Position numbers and translations under genes: made by a program
Shown: positions 1 to 7,957 of the stretch, piece by piece
How positions within the stretch are numbered: the first letter of the stretch is position 1
Layout: each line of letters begins with the position of its first letter
Assembly (NCBI RefSeq): GCF_001188955.3
Contig: NZ_JPRF03000001.1
Coordinates: forward strand, 806,001-870,000
From: Kitasatospora aureofaciens
GTDB lineage: Bacteria > Actinomycetota > Actinomycetes > Streptomycetales > Streptomycetaceae
Direction of reading: 5' to 3'
Length of the DNA: 64,000 bases
The notes under the pieces: model-generated
Databases searched by the model: none
What the model saw: the letters and a program-made list of their open reading frames with translations, nothing else
What the model was told of the DNA's origin: nothing

Positions 1-2
1 CC

Positions 3-443
3 GTCAAGGCGGCCGGCCTGCCGATGCTCGGCGCCGAGGGCACGGCCCTGCACATCCACGCCCACCTCGACGTCTACGCCGACGGGCACGCCGTGACGGT
101 GCCCGCGCTGGTCGGCATCGACGAGAGTGCCCAGAAGATCAGCCCGCTGCACACCCACGACACCACCGGCGTCATCCACGTCGAGTCGCCGGTGAGCGCC
201 GACTTCACCCTGGGCCAGTTCCTGACCGAATGGCAGGTCTCCGCCTCCGCCGACCACCTCGGCGGCCTGCGCACCGACGCGACCCACACCCTGACCGCGT
301 ACGTCGACGGCAAGGCGGTGGGTGGCGACCCGGCGGCGATCCCGCTCAACGCCCACGACGAGATCGCCCTGGTCTACGGCACGGCCGCCGAGAACGCCGC
401 TGTTTCCGTGCCGAGCAGCTACAACTGGCCGAGCGGGCTCTGA
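3..443 (+). CDS. C-terminal part of a conserved His-rich hypothetical protein
   Basis: The reading frame is open from the first bases of the window, so the true start lies upstream; about 146 codons are visible. The sequence has paired histidine motifs (HIHAHLDV near the beginning, then SPLHTHD and GVIHVE) separated by a VTVPALVGI stretch and followed by TLGQFLTEW. This pattern recurs in small actinobacterial proteins of unknown function. The histidine spacing could suit metal binding, but that is inference. No catalytic motif or membrane segment is seen in the visible part. It ends well before the convergent MFS gene. Confidence 0.7.
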   Translation, partial: VKAAGLPMLGAEGTALHIHAHLDVYADGHAVTVPALVGIDESAQKISPLHTHDTTGVIHVESPVSADFTLGQFLTEWQVSASADHLGGLRTDATHTLTAYVDGKAVGGDPAAIPLNAHDEIALVYGTAAENAAVSVPSSYNWPSGL

Positions 444-556
444 CGGCAGCCGGGGCCGCACACCGCGCCCGGGTCGCCCACCGCCCGGTCCGGCCGTCCG
501 CCGGGCCCGGGCCGGCCACACACCGCACTCCGCGCCCGGGCCCGGCGGATCTCGGC

Positions 557-1840
557 TCAGGCCAGCTCGCGCATCCGGCGGACCGGGCTGGCCAGCAGGA
601 TCGCCGGGCTCGCCACGCTGACGATCGCGACCAGCAGCAGCGCCGTGCGCGGTCCCCAGGCCGCGGCGGCGGCGCCGGCGGCGAGGGCGCCGACCGGGAT
701 GGCGCCCCAGGAGACGAAGCGGACCGTGGCCATCACCCGGGAGAGCAGCTCCGGCGGGGTGTGGGTCTGCCGGTGGGTGCGGGTCACGATGCTGGTGACC
801 ACGACCCCGGCGGAGAACCCGGCGTTGCCGAGGGCGAAGAGCAGCGTGCCCCAGCCGGAGCCGGCCAGCGGCAGCAGCAGGGCGAAGACGGTGGAGACCA
901 CCGCGGCCCGGCGCAGCGAGGGGCCGCCGCCGAAGCGGGACACCAGGCGCGGCGTGGCGGCCGCGCCGAGCAGGCTGCCGAGGCCGCCGGTGGCCATCAG
1001 GGCGCCCACGGCGGCGGCCGGCGCGTCGAGGGTGCGGACCAGGAAGACCGGGGTGAGCGTCATCAGGCCGCCGCAGACGAAGTTCACGGCGGTGGCGTCG
1101 GCGACGCAGGGCCGGATCACCGGGTGCCGGGCGACGAACCGCCAGCCCTCGCGGATCTGCTCGCGCATCCCGGCGCCGCCGCTCGGCCGGGCGGCGGGCT
1201 GTCCGGCCTGCGGGAGGCTGCCGAGCAGCGCGGCCGAGACCACGTAGCTGGCCGAGTCCAGCAGCATCGAGGCCGCGCCGCCGACGAGCTGCACCAGCAC
1301 GCCGCCCAGCGAGGGCCCGGCCAGGTCGGTGGCCGCGATGCTGCCGGAGACCAGGCTGTTGCGGGCGGTCAGCTGCTCCTTGGGGACGACGGTCGGCAGG
1401 AAGGTGGAGTTGCCGACGTCGAAGAGCACGCTCGCGAAGCCGACCAGCAGCGCCACCACGACGAGTTGCGTCAGGCCGAGCACCCCGAGGGCGGCCGCCA
1501 GCGGGATCGACGCCACGGCGGCGGCGCGGACCAGGTCCATCGCGACCTGGGTGCCGCGCAGCGGGAGGCGCTGGACCAGGACGCCGGCGGGCAGCCCGAT
1601 CACCAGCCAGGCGAGGTACGCGGCGCCGGTGATCAGGCCGACCTCGAAGGCCGAGGCATGCAGGGTGACGACCGCGATCAGCGGCAGCGCCACCGTCGTC
1701 ACCTGGTCTCCCAGCCGGCTGACCGTCGAGGCCGTCCAGTAGCGCCAGAACGCCGTCGCCCCGCCGCTCCCGCCGCCCCCGCGCCGTCCGGGCCGTGCCG
1801 GGTCCGCCGTCGCCGTCGCGTCCACCGTCTCCGTCGTCAT
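557..1840 (-). CDS. MFS transporter (drug-efflux type)
   Basis: A 427-residue integral membrane protein with about twelve hydrophobic segments and MFS-like loops (for example GLPAGVLVQRLPLR between segments 2 and 3). It resembles the enterobactin-exporter/multidrug MFS subgroup. The ATG at 1840 was chosen over in-frame codons further upstream because those would run through the regulator on the opposite strand. The hydrophilic N-terminus (MTTETVDATAT, then a Gly-rich run) is typical. It is divergent from an HxlR-type regulator, with a 10-bp-arm palindrome between them, so it is probably that regulator's target. The substrate cannot be told from sequence. Confidence 0.88.
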   Translation of the reverse strand: MTTETVDATATADPARPGRRGGGGSGGATAFWRYWTASTVSRLGDQVTTVALPLIAVVTLHASAFEVGLITGAAYLAWLVIGLPAGVLVQRLPLRGTQVAMDLVRAAAVASIPLAAALGVLGLTQLVVVALLVGFASVLFDVGNSTFLPTVVPKEQLTARNSLVSGSIAATDLAGPSLGGVLVQLVGGAASMLLDSASYVVSAALLGSLPQAGQPAARPSGGAGMREQIREGWRFVARHPVIRPCVADATAVNFVCGGLMTLTPVFLVRTLDAPAAAVGALMATGGLGSLLGAAATPRLVSRFGGGPSLRRAAVVSTVFALLLPLAGSGWGTLLFALGNAGFSAGVVVTSIVTRTHRQTHTPPELLSRVMATVRFVSWGAIPVGALAAGAAAAAWGPRTALLLVAIVSVASPAILLASPVRRMRELA

Positions 1841-1872
1841 GTCCCACCCCTTCGTCACCGGTCGCACGACCG

Positions 1873-1902
1873 AGTGAGTTCCTTTTGGGAACTCACTATA
1901 AT
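1873..1902. promoter_or_regulatory. Palindromic operator overlapping the hxlR promoter
   Basis: Perfect 10-bp arms AGTGAGTTCC (1873-1882) and GGAACTCACT (1888-1897) are separated by TTTTG. The right arm runs into a consensus -10 hexamer TATAAT (1897-1902), only 8 nt before the ATG at 1911. The mRNA of the regulator is therefore probably leaderless. The dyad lies 33 bp from the divergent MFS start, so one bound dimer could control both genes. Confidence 0.75.
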
Positions 1903-1910
1903 GGGTGCTC

Positions 1911-2795
1911 ATGCGGTACACGGAAGCGGCTGACCCCGACTGCGCGATCTCCCAGGCCCTGGCGGTCGTCGGGGACACCTGGACCCTGCTCCTGATCAGG
2001 GACGTCGCGGGGGGCACCCACCAGTTCGACGCCCTGCAGAACGGACTCGGCATCAGCCGCAAGGTGCTCACCGAACGCCTCAAGGCGCTGGTCGCCGACG
2101 GTGTGCTGGAGAAGCGGCTCTACCACCCCCACCCGCCGCGCTACGAGTACCACCTGACGGACCGGGGCCGCGGCCTGCTGCCGGTCCTGGTCGCCCTCCA
2201 GGACTGGGGCGGGCGCTACGTCCTGGGCGACGGCACCCTCACCGGCACCAGCACCCCCGACTCCGCCGAGACCCGCCGGGTGCTGGCGCTCACCGGCCAC
2301 CGGCTGCCCGCCCTGGAACTCGCCGCCGCCTCCGGCGGCTGGACCGACCCGGTCGCCGCGGACCGTGCCTGGACGGTGCTGTACTGCTACCCGGGCGCCT
2401 ACGCGCCGGGCACGATGGGCCACCCGCCCGGCTGGGGCGAGATCCCCGGCGCCCCCGGCTGCACGCTGGAGTCCTGCACCTACCGCGACCGGATGGGCGA
2501 GTTCGCCGCCCGCGACACGGCCGTCCACGGCGTCAGCACCCAACGCCCGGACCAGCTGGCCGCGTTCGCCGACCACGCGCGGATCCCGTTCCCGCTGCTC
2601 TCCGACGCCGGACTCGAACTCGCCGCCGCCCTGCGGCTGCCCACCTTCCGTGCCGCCGGCGCCGAACGCCTCAAGCGGCTCACGCTGATCCTCGACGCCG
2701 ACCGCACCGTCCGCGGCGCGCTCTACCCCGTCCCCGACCCCGCGGGCTCGGTCGAGGACGTCCTCAGCCTGCTCGACGGCCTGCGCGGCGAATGA
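1911..2795 (+). CDS. HxlR-type winged-helix regulator fused to a PrxQ-type peroxiredoxin
   Basis: 294 residues in two domains. Residues 1-115 are an HxlR winged helix (CAISQALAVVGDTWTLLLIRD, then ISRKVLTERLKALV, then YEYHLTDRGRGL). Residues 120-290 are a thioredoxin-fold peroxiredoxin of BCP/PrxQ type. The motif PGCTLESCTYRD supplies a peroxidatic Cys184 and a resolving Cys189, five residues apart as in PrxQ, though the loop before it is longer than usual. The likely job is direct peroxide or thiol sensing coupled to DNA binding, which is inference. A GTG six bases upstream (1905) is an alternative start; ATG 1911 is preferred because of the adjacent -10 box. It is divergent from an MFS exporter. 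Confidence 0.88.
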   Translation: MRYTEAADPDCAISQALAVVGDTWTLLLIRDVAGGTHQFDALQNGLGISRKVLTERLKALVADGVLEKRLYHPHPPRYEYHLTDRGRGLLPVLVALQDWGGRYVLGDGTLTGTSTPDSAETRRVLALTGHRLPALELAAASGGWTDPVAADRAWTVLYCYPGAYAPGTMGHPPGWGEIPGAPGCTLESCTYRDRMGEFAARDTAVHGVSTQRPDQLAAFADHARIPFPLLSDAGLELAAALRLPTFRAAGAERLKRLTLILDADRTVRGALYPVPDPAGSVEDVLSLLDGLRGE

Positions 2796-2939
2796 CGGGC
2801 CGCGCCGCCCGGGGCGTCGGTGGGCGCGCTCGGTACGGCCGTCCTGTTCAGCACCCTCGACGGCGGCCGTCCGGACCTGCCGGCCTGTCGCCTGCTGCCT
2901 GCCGCCGCTCCGACCACGCCCACCGGCGGCTGCCTCCCG

Positions 2940-3629
2940 CTACCTCCGGCCCCGCCCGCCCAGGGAGCGGCGCGCCGCGCCGAAGGTGAGGGCGGCCCAG
3001 AGGACGGCCGCGGCGCCGGCGACGTAGACCCCGGCGCCGCGGAAGGACAGGTCGTCGTCCAGGGTGGCCGGCGGTGCCCAGCCGTCCGGGTCGGCCAGCA
3101 CCGTGGTGGTCCGACCGACCGAGCCGCCCGAGCAGCCGGTGCCAACGACGCTGCCGTGCGGCAGTGGTTGGCCGTCCTCGCGCCGGATGCCGCAGGTCCA
3201 GCTCACCTTGCCCATCCGGTCCTTGCCGCTGTGCGCCGAGGTGATCACGACCCGGGTGTCCACCCCGCGGTGGGCGATCAGCTGGGCGCGCAGCGCGGCA
3301 GTGGGGATCACCAGCAGCAGTACGCCCAGGAGGACGGCCGGCCAGATCACCCACCCGGTGCTGCGGATCATCATCAGCCCGACCACGGCCGCCATCAGCA
3401 CCAGCACCGCGAGGACGGTGCACGGGGCCTGGTAGTCCGGGTTGGTGGCGAGCGCGAGCAGTCCGACGATCAGCAGCGGCGCGAGCAGCCCGACCAGGAG
3501 CGCCGTGCGGCGCACCGTGCGCGGCGCGAGCCGGATGTCCTTGCCGGAGCGTCGGCGGGCCGGCTTCGGCGATCGGCCGGCGCCCGCGGCGAGCGGTCTC
3601 TTCTGCTTCTTGTTCGGACGCCTGGCCAT
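2940..3629 (-). CDS. Membrane protein of unknown function
   Basis: 229 residues. A basic N-terminus (MARRPNKKQKR, with further Lys/Arg to about residue 40) is followed by three closely spaced hydrophobic helices (about 45-115). A roughly 75-residue extracytoplasmic loop contains two cysteines (WTCGIRR and GTGCSGGS) that could form a disulfide, and a final helix lies near the C-terminus (GVYVAGAAAVLWAALTFG). The ATG at 3629 follows a GGGGGCAGC ribosome-binding stretch. No family was recognised. Confidence 0.75.
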   Translation of the reverse strand: MARRPNKKQKRPLAAGAGRSPKPARRRSGKDIRLAPRTVRRTALLVGLLAPLLIVGLLALATNPDYQAPCTVLAVLVLMAAVVGLMMIRSTGWVIWPAVLLGVLLLVIPTAALRAQLIAHRGVDTRVVITSAHSGKDRMGKVSWTCGIRREDGQPLPHGSVVGTGCSGGSVGRTTTVLADPDGWAPPATLDDDLSFRGAGVYVAGAAAVLWAALTFGAARRSLGGRGRR

Positions 3630-3921
3630 GCTGCCCCCGTGTTTCCGGTGGTTCCGTTCGTGCTCGCGACAGTGTGACGGCAGCCCCGGAACCGGGGAAG
3701 ACCGGGGTGCCGGCGGTCCGACTCCGCTGCCGTTCTGACGCCCCGTCGCTTCGGTGGTTCTGTTCCGAACGAATTCACCGGGTGATCGCCGAAAGTCTTG
3801 GGGTGTGGGGCGCATCACAGCTCCCGGGGCCGTTCGGACTCCTACGATCGTGATCGCGGACGTTCGCCACGAGCCCGGCGTCCGCCGTACCACCGCGATC
3901 CGGCCCGAGGAGAAGCGCACC

Positions 3922-4725
3922 TTGACCACCCCCACCGCCGCGCCCGACAGCTACTACCAGCGCACCGGCGAGCACAGCTACAAGCCGACCGCCCACGCGC
4001 AGGGCGCCTGGCACCCCGACGAGCAGCACTTCAGCCCGGTCGGCGGCCTGATCGCCCACGCGATCGACCGCCACCGGGCCGACCGCCCCGCCGACGGGCT
4101 CGCCCTGGCCCGGATCAGCTACGACATACTCGGCCTGATCGCCCTGGACGAGCTCGAGATCACGGTGGAGACCCTCCGCCCGGGGCGCACCATCGAGCTG
4201 GTGGAGGCGGTGGCCTCGGTCAACGGCCGGGCGGTGGTCCGGGCGCGCGCCTGGTTCCTGGCCGAGCAGGACACCGGCGCCGTCGCCGGGACGCACGACG
4301 AACGGCTGCCCGCGCCGCAGGAGTTCGAGTCGTGGGCGATGGACGAGCAGTGGGGCGGCGGCTACATCGCCTCGGTCGAGGTCCGCCGCCGCTCCACCGC
4401 CCCCGGCCGCGCCGCCGCCTGGCTCTCCACCCCGCTGGAGATCGTCGCGGGGGAGCGGAGCAGCCCGCACGCCGCCTTCATCGCCCTGGTCGACACCGCC
4501 AACGGCATCGCCGTCCGGGAGCAGCCGACCGCCTGGATGTTCCCCAACACCGACCTGACCATCCACTTCCACCGCCGCCCCGACGGCCGCTGGACCGGCC
4601 TGGACACCAGCGTCAGCTTCGGACCGTCCGGCCACGGCGTCACCAGCACCGTGCTGCACGACGTCCACGGGCCGGTCGGGCGGGCCGAGCAGATCCTCAC
4701 CGTCCGCCCGATGCCCGGCAGTTGA
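3922..4725 (+). CDS. Thioesterase-like hotdog-fold protein
   Basis: 267 residues resembling the TesB-like acyl-CoA thioesterase family with two hotdog domains. The N-terminal part (SPVGGLIAHAIDRH, then LARISYDILG, then LDELEITVETLRPGRTIELVEAVASVNGR) aligns with the first hotdog. The C-terminal part contains WMFPNTDLTIHFHRRPDGRW, the usual core of the second. The TTG at 3922 was chosen because GAGGAGAAG lies 7 nt upstream and the family starts here; an ATG at 3754 would add an unrelated N-terminus. It is convergent with the radical SAM gene across a strong hairpin. The substrate is unknown. Confidence 0.78.
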   Translation: MTTPTAAPDSYYQRTGEHSYKPTAHAQGAWHPDEQHFSPVGGLIAHAIDRHRADRPADGLALARISYDILGLIALDELEITVETLRPGRTIELVEAVASVNGRAVVRARAWFLAEQDTGAVAGTHDERLPAPQEFESWAMDEQWGGGYIASVEVRRRSTAPGRAAAWLSTPLEIVAGERSSPHAAFIALVDTANGIAVREQPTAWMFPNTDLTIHFHRRPDGRWTGLDTSVSFGPSGHGVTSTVLHDVHGPVGRAEQILTVRPMPGS

Positions 4726-4740
4726 CGCCCGCCGGCAGGC

Positions 4741-4778
4741 CGATGGCGCCACCCCCGGCCAAGGGGGCGGCGCCATCG
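4741..4778. terminator. Bidirectional terminator hairpin
   Basis: Arms CGATGGCGCC (4741-4750) and GGCGCCATCG (4769-4778) enclose an A/C mismatch and a further CCCCC/GGGGG stem with a 6-nt loop. It sits between two convergent genes and serves both. Confidence 0.85.
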
Positions 4779-4791
4779 TTGTGGTACCGGC

Positions 4792-6117
4792 TCAGCCCGG
4801 CAGCGAGTCCATGAAGGAGCTCACCGAGAACACCGCCTTGCCCGGCCCGGCCGGTCCGTAGCCGGGCGGGGAGGAGAGGCCGAACTCCTCCAGGGTGGCC
4901 CGGTAGGCCTGCAGCAGCCGGATGTGGTACTCCAGCGGCGCGCCCTGCGGGTTGGCCTTGCCCAGCGGGGTGGTGGGCTCGGGGCACCAGGTGGTGAAGC
5001 GCGGCACCACGCCGTGGGACATGAAGAAGCGCAGTCCTTCCCGGGTGGAGGCGATCGCCTCGTCGACCGTGGTGAAGCCGAAGGGCTCGGCCATCTCCAC
5101 GCCCGCCACGAAGTTGGGGATCACGTTCTCCGCGCCGAACACCTCGGTGGAGTCGAGGATCCGGCGGTGCCACTCGTCCCGGCCGACGTAGCGCTCCTTG
5201 CCGGGGCAGTAGAGCTCGAACAGCCGCTTGTCCCACACCTCGAAGTTGGGGTGGTAGATCTTCACTCCGTAGTCGTGGAAGCGCTGGACGTCGTCGCGCG
5301 GCAGCGCCTGGGCGACCACCTTGCCGATCCACCGGTCGGGGAAGCGTTCCTCGATGGCCTTGGCGTACTGGCCGTAGAAGTCCGCCTCGTCCCGGCCGCC
5401 GACCTGCGAGGTGATCGCCCCGCCGGTGAGGGTGTACGCCCGGGAGGCCCGGGCGGTGTCGTGCCGGTCGATGATCTCCAGCGCCTCCAGCACCTCCTCG
5501 ACCGGCTTGACCCCGGTGTACGGGCGGCCGGCGGCCTTGTGCTGGCGCCAGTTGTGGTTGATGTCGCAGTACTGGCACTCCTCCTTGGCGCCGAAGTACT
5601 GGCAGACCCGGAACACCGTGAGGTAGATCAGGTAGCCCCACTGGATGGTGGGGGCGACCTCCATCACCGACTTCCCGTTGGCCAGGGTGTGCCGGTAGTA
5701 GTCGGGCATCGGCGGCAGGCCGACATCGGCGATCCGCGCGCCGTCCAGGTGGAGGCCGAGCGAACCGTCCTCGCCGGCGCGCACCCGGTAGGGCGAGTCC
5801 GGGTTGACCCGCACCGACACCACCGTGCGGCGCAGCCCGTACGGCCCGCCGGTCAGCACGAGCTCCTCCGGCGGCCGGTTCAGCGCGGCCGCGCCGAGCT
5901 CGGGCAGGGTGCGGTGGTCGAAGGAGAAGATGAAGTACGACTTCGGCTTGACCTCGCCGCCTCCGTCGGCGCCGGTGCTGCCGCTGAGGGCGGACTCGTC
6001 GAAGGCCATGCCGCCGCGCAGCAGGTCCTCCTTGATCACCGCCTCCCGGGGCACGTCGGGGAAGCGCTCCATGAGGTCCTCGACGACTGCGGTCCGGCTG
6101 CGGGCCTGGCTCTCCAT
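4792..6117 (-). CDS. Radical SAM enzyme with a CX8CX2C cluster motif
   Basis: 441 residues. The iron-sulfur motif is VCQYFGAKEECQYCDIN: Cys172, Cys181 and Cys184 give CX8CX2C instead of the canonical CX3CX2C. Radical-SAM-like downstream elements follow: TLTGGAITSQ (a GGE-like SAM-contact strand), a conserved H-P-N segment (KIYHPNFEVW), GAENVIPNFVAGVE, and TTWCPEPTTPLG near the end. The ATG follows AGGAAG. The reaction is not known. The gene is transcribed away from the 2-MIB genes across a 437-bp spacer, so a role in terpenoid chemistry is possible but unproven. Confidence 0.8.
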   Translation of the reverse strand: MESQARSRTAVVEDLMERFPDVPREAVIKEDLLRGGMAFDESALSGSTGADGGGEVKPKSYFIFSFDHRTLPELGAAALNRPPEELVLTGGPYGLRRTVVSVRVNPDSPYRVRAGEDGSLGLHLDGARIADVGLPPMPDYYRHTLANGKSVMEVAPTIQWGYLIYLTVFRVCQYFGAKEECQYCDINHNWRQHKAAGRPYTGVKPVEEVLEALEIIDRHDTARASRAYTLTGGAITSQVGGRDEADFYGQYAKAIEERFPDRWIGKVVAQALPRDDVQRFHDYGVKIYHPNFEVWDKRLFELYCPGKERYVGRDEWHRRILDSTEVFGAENVIPNFVAGVEMAEPFGFTTVDEAIASTREGLRFFMSHGVVPRFTTWCPEPTTPLGKANPQGAPLEYHIRLLQAYRATLEEFGLSSPPGYGPAGPGKAVFSVSSFMDSLPG

Positions 6118-6394
6118 GCGCTGCTCTTCCTTCCTGGCCCCGTTCCTCTCACGGCGCTGCGCCCATTCTTCTCCCCCTTACACAGGTGGGACGGACAGGG
6201 CCGCCCGGCGCCGACCCGCCGTACGGGACCGCCGGGGCGCAACGCCGGCCGGTGAGCCGGGCCACGGGTCGAGATGCACCGGGTTGACGCGGCGTCGGGG
6301 CGGGGCGGGTCGACCGGTTCGGGGTCGGGGCGCCGAGCCGAGGGGTGGCCCATGCATGACAGGGGCACGGGCAAACGCCGTCGGCATGAACGTT

Positions 6395-6440
6395 CACCCT
6401 ATCGGGTGTAGAAGATCGTCCGTTGGGATCCGGAACGGAC
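6395..6440. promoter_or_regulatory. Two dyads in the radical SAM / 2-MIB divergent spacer
   Basis: The 6118-6554 spacer holds no gene that I can support. It contains CACCC/GGGTG (6395-6399 and 6404-6408, 4-bp gap) and GTCCGTT/AACGGAC (6418-6424 and 6434-6440, 9-bp gap). Both lie 115-160 bp before the first start codon of the 2-MIB operon and are candidate operator sites. No -10/-35 pair was clear. Confidence 0.4.
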
Positions 6441-6554
6441 CTTCGCGCCTACGGTGGGGAAGCGAGCGAGACGGGGCCCGCGGCGTGGAGTTCCCCATCG
6501 CGTCGGGCGGATGACGACCCGTCACATCATGCGATCCCTCTCAGAGGAGGCTCC

Positions 6555-6620
6555 ATGCCCCTGCGCATCACACCGGGCACCCGAACCGGGCCCGCGCCCG
6601 CCCCGGCGGTGGGCCCGTGA
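6555..6620 (+). CDS. Possible 21-residue leader peptide of the 2-MIB operon
   Basis: An ATG with a near-ideal ribosome-binding site (AGAGGAGG at 6543-6550, 4-nt spacing) opens a 21-codon frame beginning MPLRITPGTRTG. Its TGA (6618-6620) overlaps the GTG start of the terpene cyclase as GTGA. The cyclase start has no convincing ribosome-binding site of its own, so translation of this peptide may carry ribosomes into the cyclase gene. It could instead be a chance frame. Confidence 0.4.
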   Translation: MPLRITPGTRTGPAPAPAVGP

Positions 6621-7894
6621 GCTCCCCGACGATCGGACGGATCCTCCGCGGTCCCACCGGACTGGGCACCGCCGGGCTGCAGTTGAGGCCGCAGGTCCCC
6701 GGCCCCGAGGCCCCGACGGCGGCCGGCGCGGAGAACAGGGTGGTCGAGACCGTGGCACTGGAGGCCGTCGTGGCCAGGACGGCGACGCTCGGGGCGGCGG
6801 TCCCGGACGTCCAGCGGTCGTCGCTGCCCGTTCCCTCCCTCCCCGTGCCGTCCCTCCCCGCCGCGCTGACGGCCCCCCGGGCCACCGCGGCGTCGAGCGG
6901 CGGGAAGCCGAAGCTCGGCGACCCGATCCCCGGCCTCTACCACCACCCGATCGCCGAGCCCGACCCGGCCCGGGTGGAGGCGCTCAGCCTGAGGATCAAG
7001 GCCTGGGCGATCGACGAGATCGAGCTCTACCCGCCGGAGTGGGAGAAGGACTTCGACGGGTTCTCCACCGGGCGTTACATGGTGGCCTGCCACCCCGACG
7101 CGCCGAGCATCGACCACCTGATGCTCGCGGCCCGCCTGATGGTCGCCGAGAACGCGGTGGACGACTGCTACTGCGAGGACCTCGGCGGCTCGCCGATCGG
7201 CCTGGGCAGCCGGCTGCTGCTCGCCCACACCGCGCTGGACCCGCTGCACACCACCCCCGAGTACCACCCCGGCTGGGAGGCCTCGCTCTCCGAGGACGCG
7301 CCCCGGCGCTCGTACCGCTCGGCGATGGACTACTTCGTCCGCGCCTCCACGCCCTCCCAGGCGGACCGCTTCCGGCACGACATGGCGCGGCTGCACCTGG
7401 GGTACCTGGCCGAGGCCGCCTGGGCCGAGACCGACCACGTCCCGGAGGTGTGGGAGTACCTGGCGATGCGCCAGTTCAACAACTTCCGCCCCTGCCCGAC
7501 GATCACGGACACCGTCGGCGGCTACGAGCTGCCCGCGGAACTGCACGCGCTGCCCGCCATGCAGCGGGTGATCGCACTGGCCGGCAACGCCACCACGATC
7601 GTCAACGACCTGTACTCGTACACCAAGGAGCTCTCCAGTCCCGGGCTCCACCTGAACCTGCCGGTGGTGATCTCCGAGCGGGAGGGCGTCTCGCGCAAGG
7701 AGGGCTACCTGAAGGCGGTCGAGGTCCACAACGAGCTGATGCACGCCTTCGAGGCCGAGTCGGCCGCGCTGGCCCTCGCCTGCCCGGTGCCGACCCTGGT
7801 GCGCTTCCTGCGCGGGGTGGCCGCGTGGCTCGACGGCAACCACTACTGGCACCAGACCAACACCCACCGTTACAGCCTGCCCGACTTCTGGTGA
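6617..7894 (+). CDS. tpc: 2-Methylisoborneol synthase (terpene cyclase)
   Basis: 425 residues. It converts 2-methyl-GPP to 2-methylisoborneol, the earthy/musty odorant. The class I cyclase motifs are intact: VDDCYCED (Asp182 onwards) as the acidic motif, and NDLYSYTKE (Asn330 onwards) as the NSE/DTE metal site. The C-terminus (NTHRYSLPDFW) matches the family. A Pro/Ala-rich disordered region of about 100 residues precedes the catalytic domain and includes ILRGPTGLGTAGLQL, resembling the conserved N-terminal segment of cyclases packaged in family 2 encapsulins. The start is GTG 6617, coupled to a short upstream frame. The methyltransferase for its substrate lies 63 bp downstream. Confidence 0.95.
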   Translation: MSSPTIGRILRGPTGLGTAGLQLRPQVPGPEAPTAAGAENRVVETVALEAVVARTATLGAAVPDVQRSSLPVPSLPVPSLPAALTAPRATAASSGGKPKLGDPIPGLYHHPIAEPDPARVEALSLRIKAWAIDEIELYPPEWEKDFDGFSTGRYMVACHPDAPSIDHLMLAARLMVAENAVDDCYCEDLGGSPIGLGSRLLLAHTALDPLHTTPEYHPGWEASLSEDAPRRSYRSAMDYFVRASTPSQADRFRHDMARLHLGYLAEAAWAETDHVPEVWEYLAMRQFNNFRPCPTITDTVGGYELPAELHALPAMQRVIALAGNATTIVNDLYSYTKELSSPGLHLNLPVVISEREGVSRKEGYLKAVEVHNELMHAFEAESAALALACPVPTLVRFLRGVAAWLDGNHYWHQTNTHRYSLPDFW

Positions 7895-7957
7895 CCGAGA
7901 GGCCCCGGAAGCCGCCAATTGCCCAATAACCAACCGTAAGAACCTTGGAGTTGACCC

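Noticed and set aside
230..1933. Long plus-strand frame opposite the MFS gene
   Set aside because: Arg/Gly/Pro-rich translation with no domains; it is the antisense shadow of the transporter.
3775..4776. Minus-strand frame of about 330 codons opposite the thioesterase gene
   Set aside because: Val/Gly/Asp-rich shadow; the plus strand carries recognisable hotdog motifs and a ribosome-binding site.
6118..6554. Looked for the encapsulin / cyclic-nucleotide-binding-like gene expected beside 2-MIB genes
   Set aside because: The 437-bp spacer is too short and has no such sequence on either strand.
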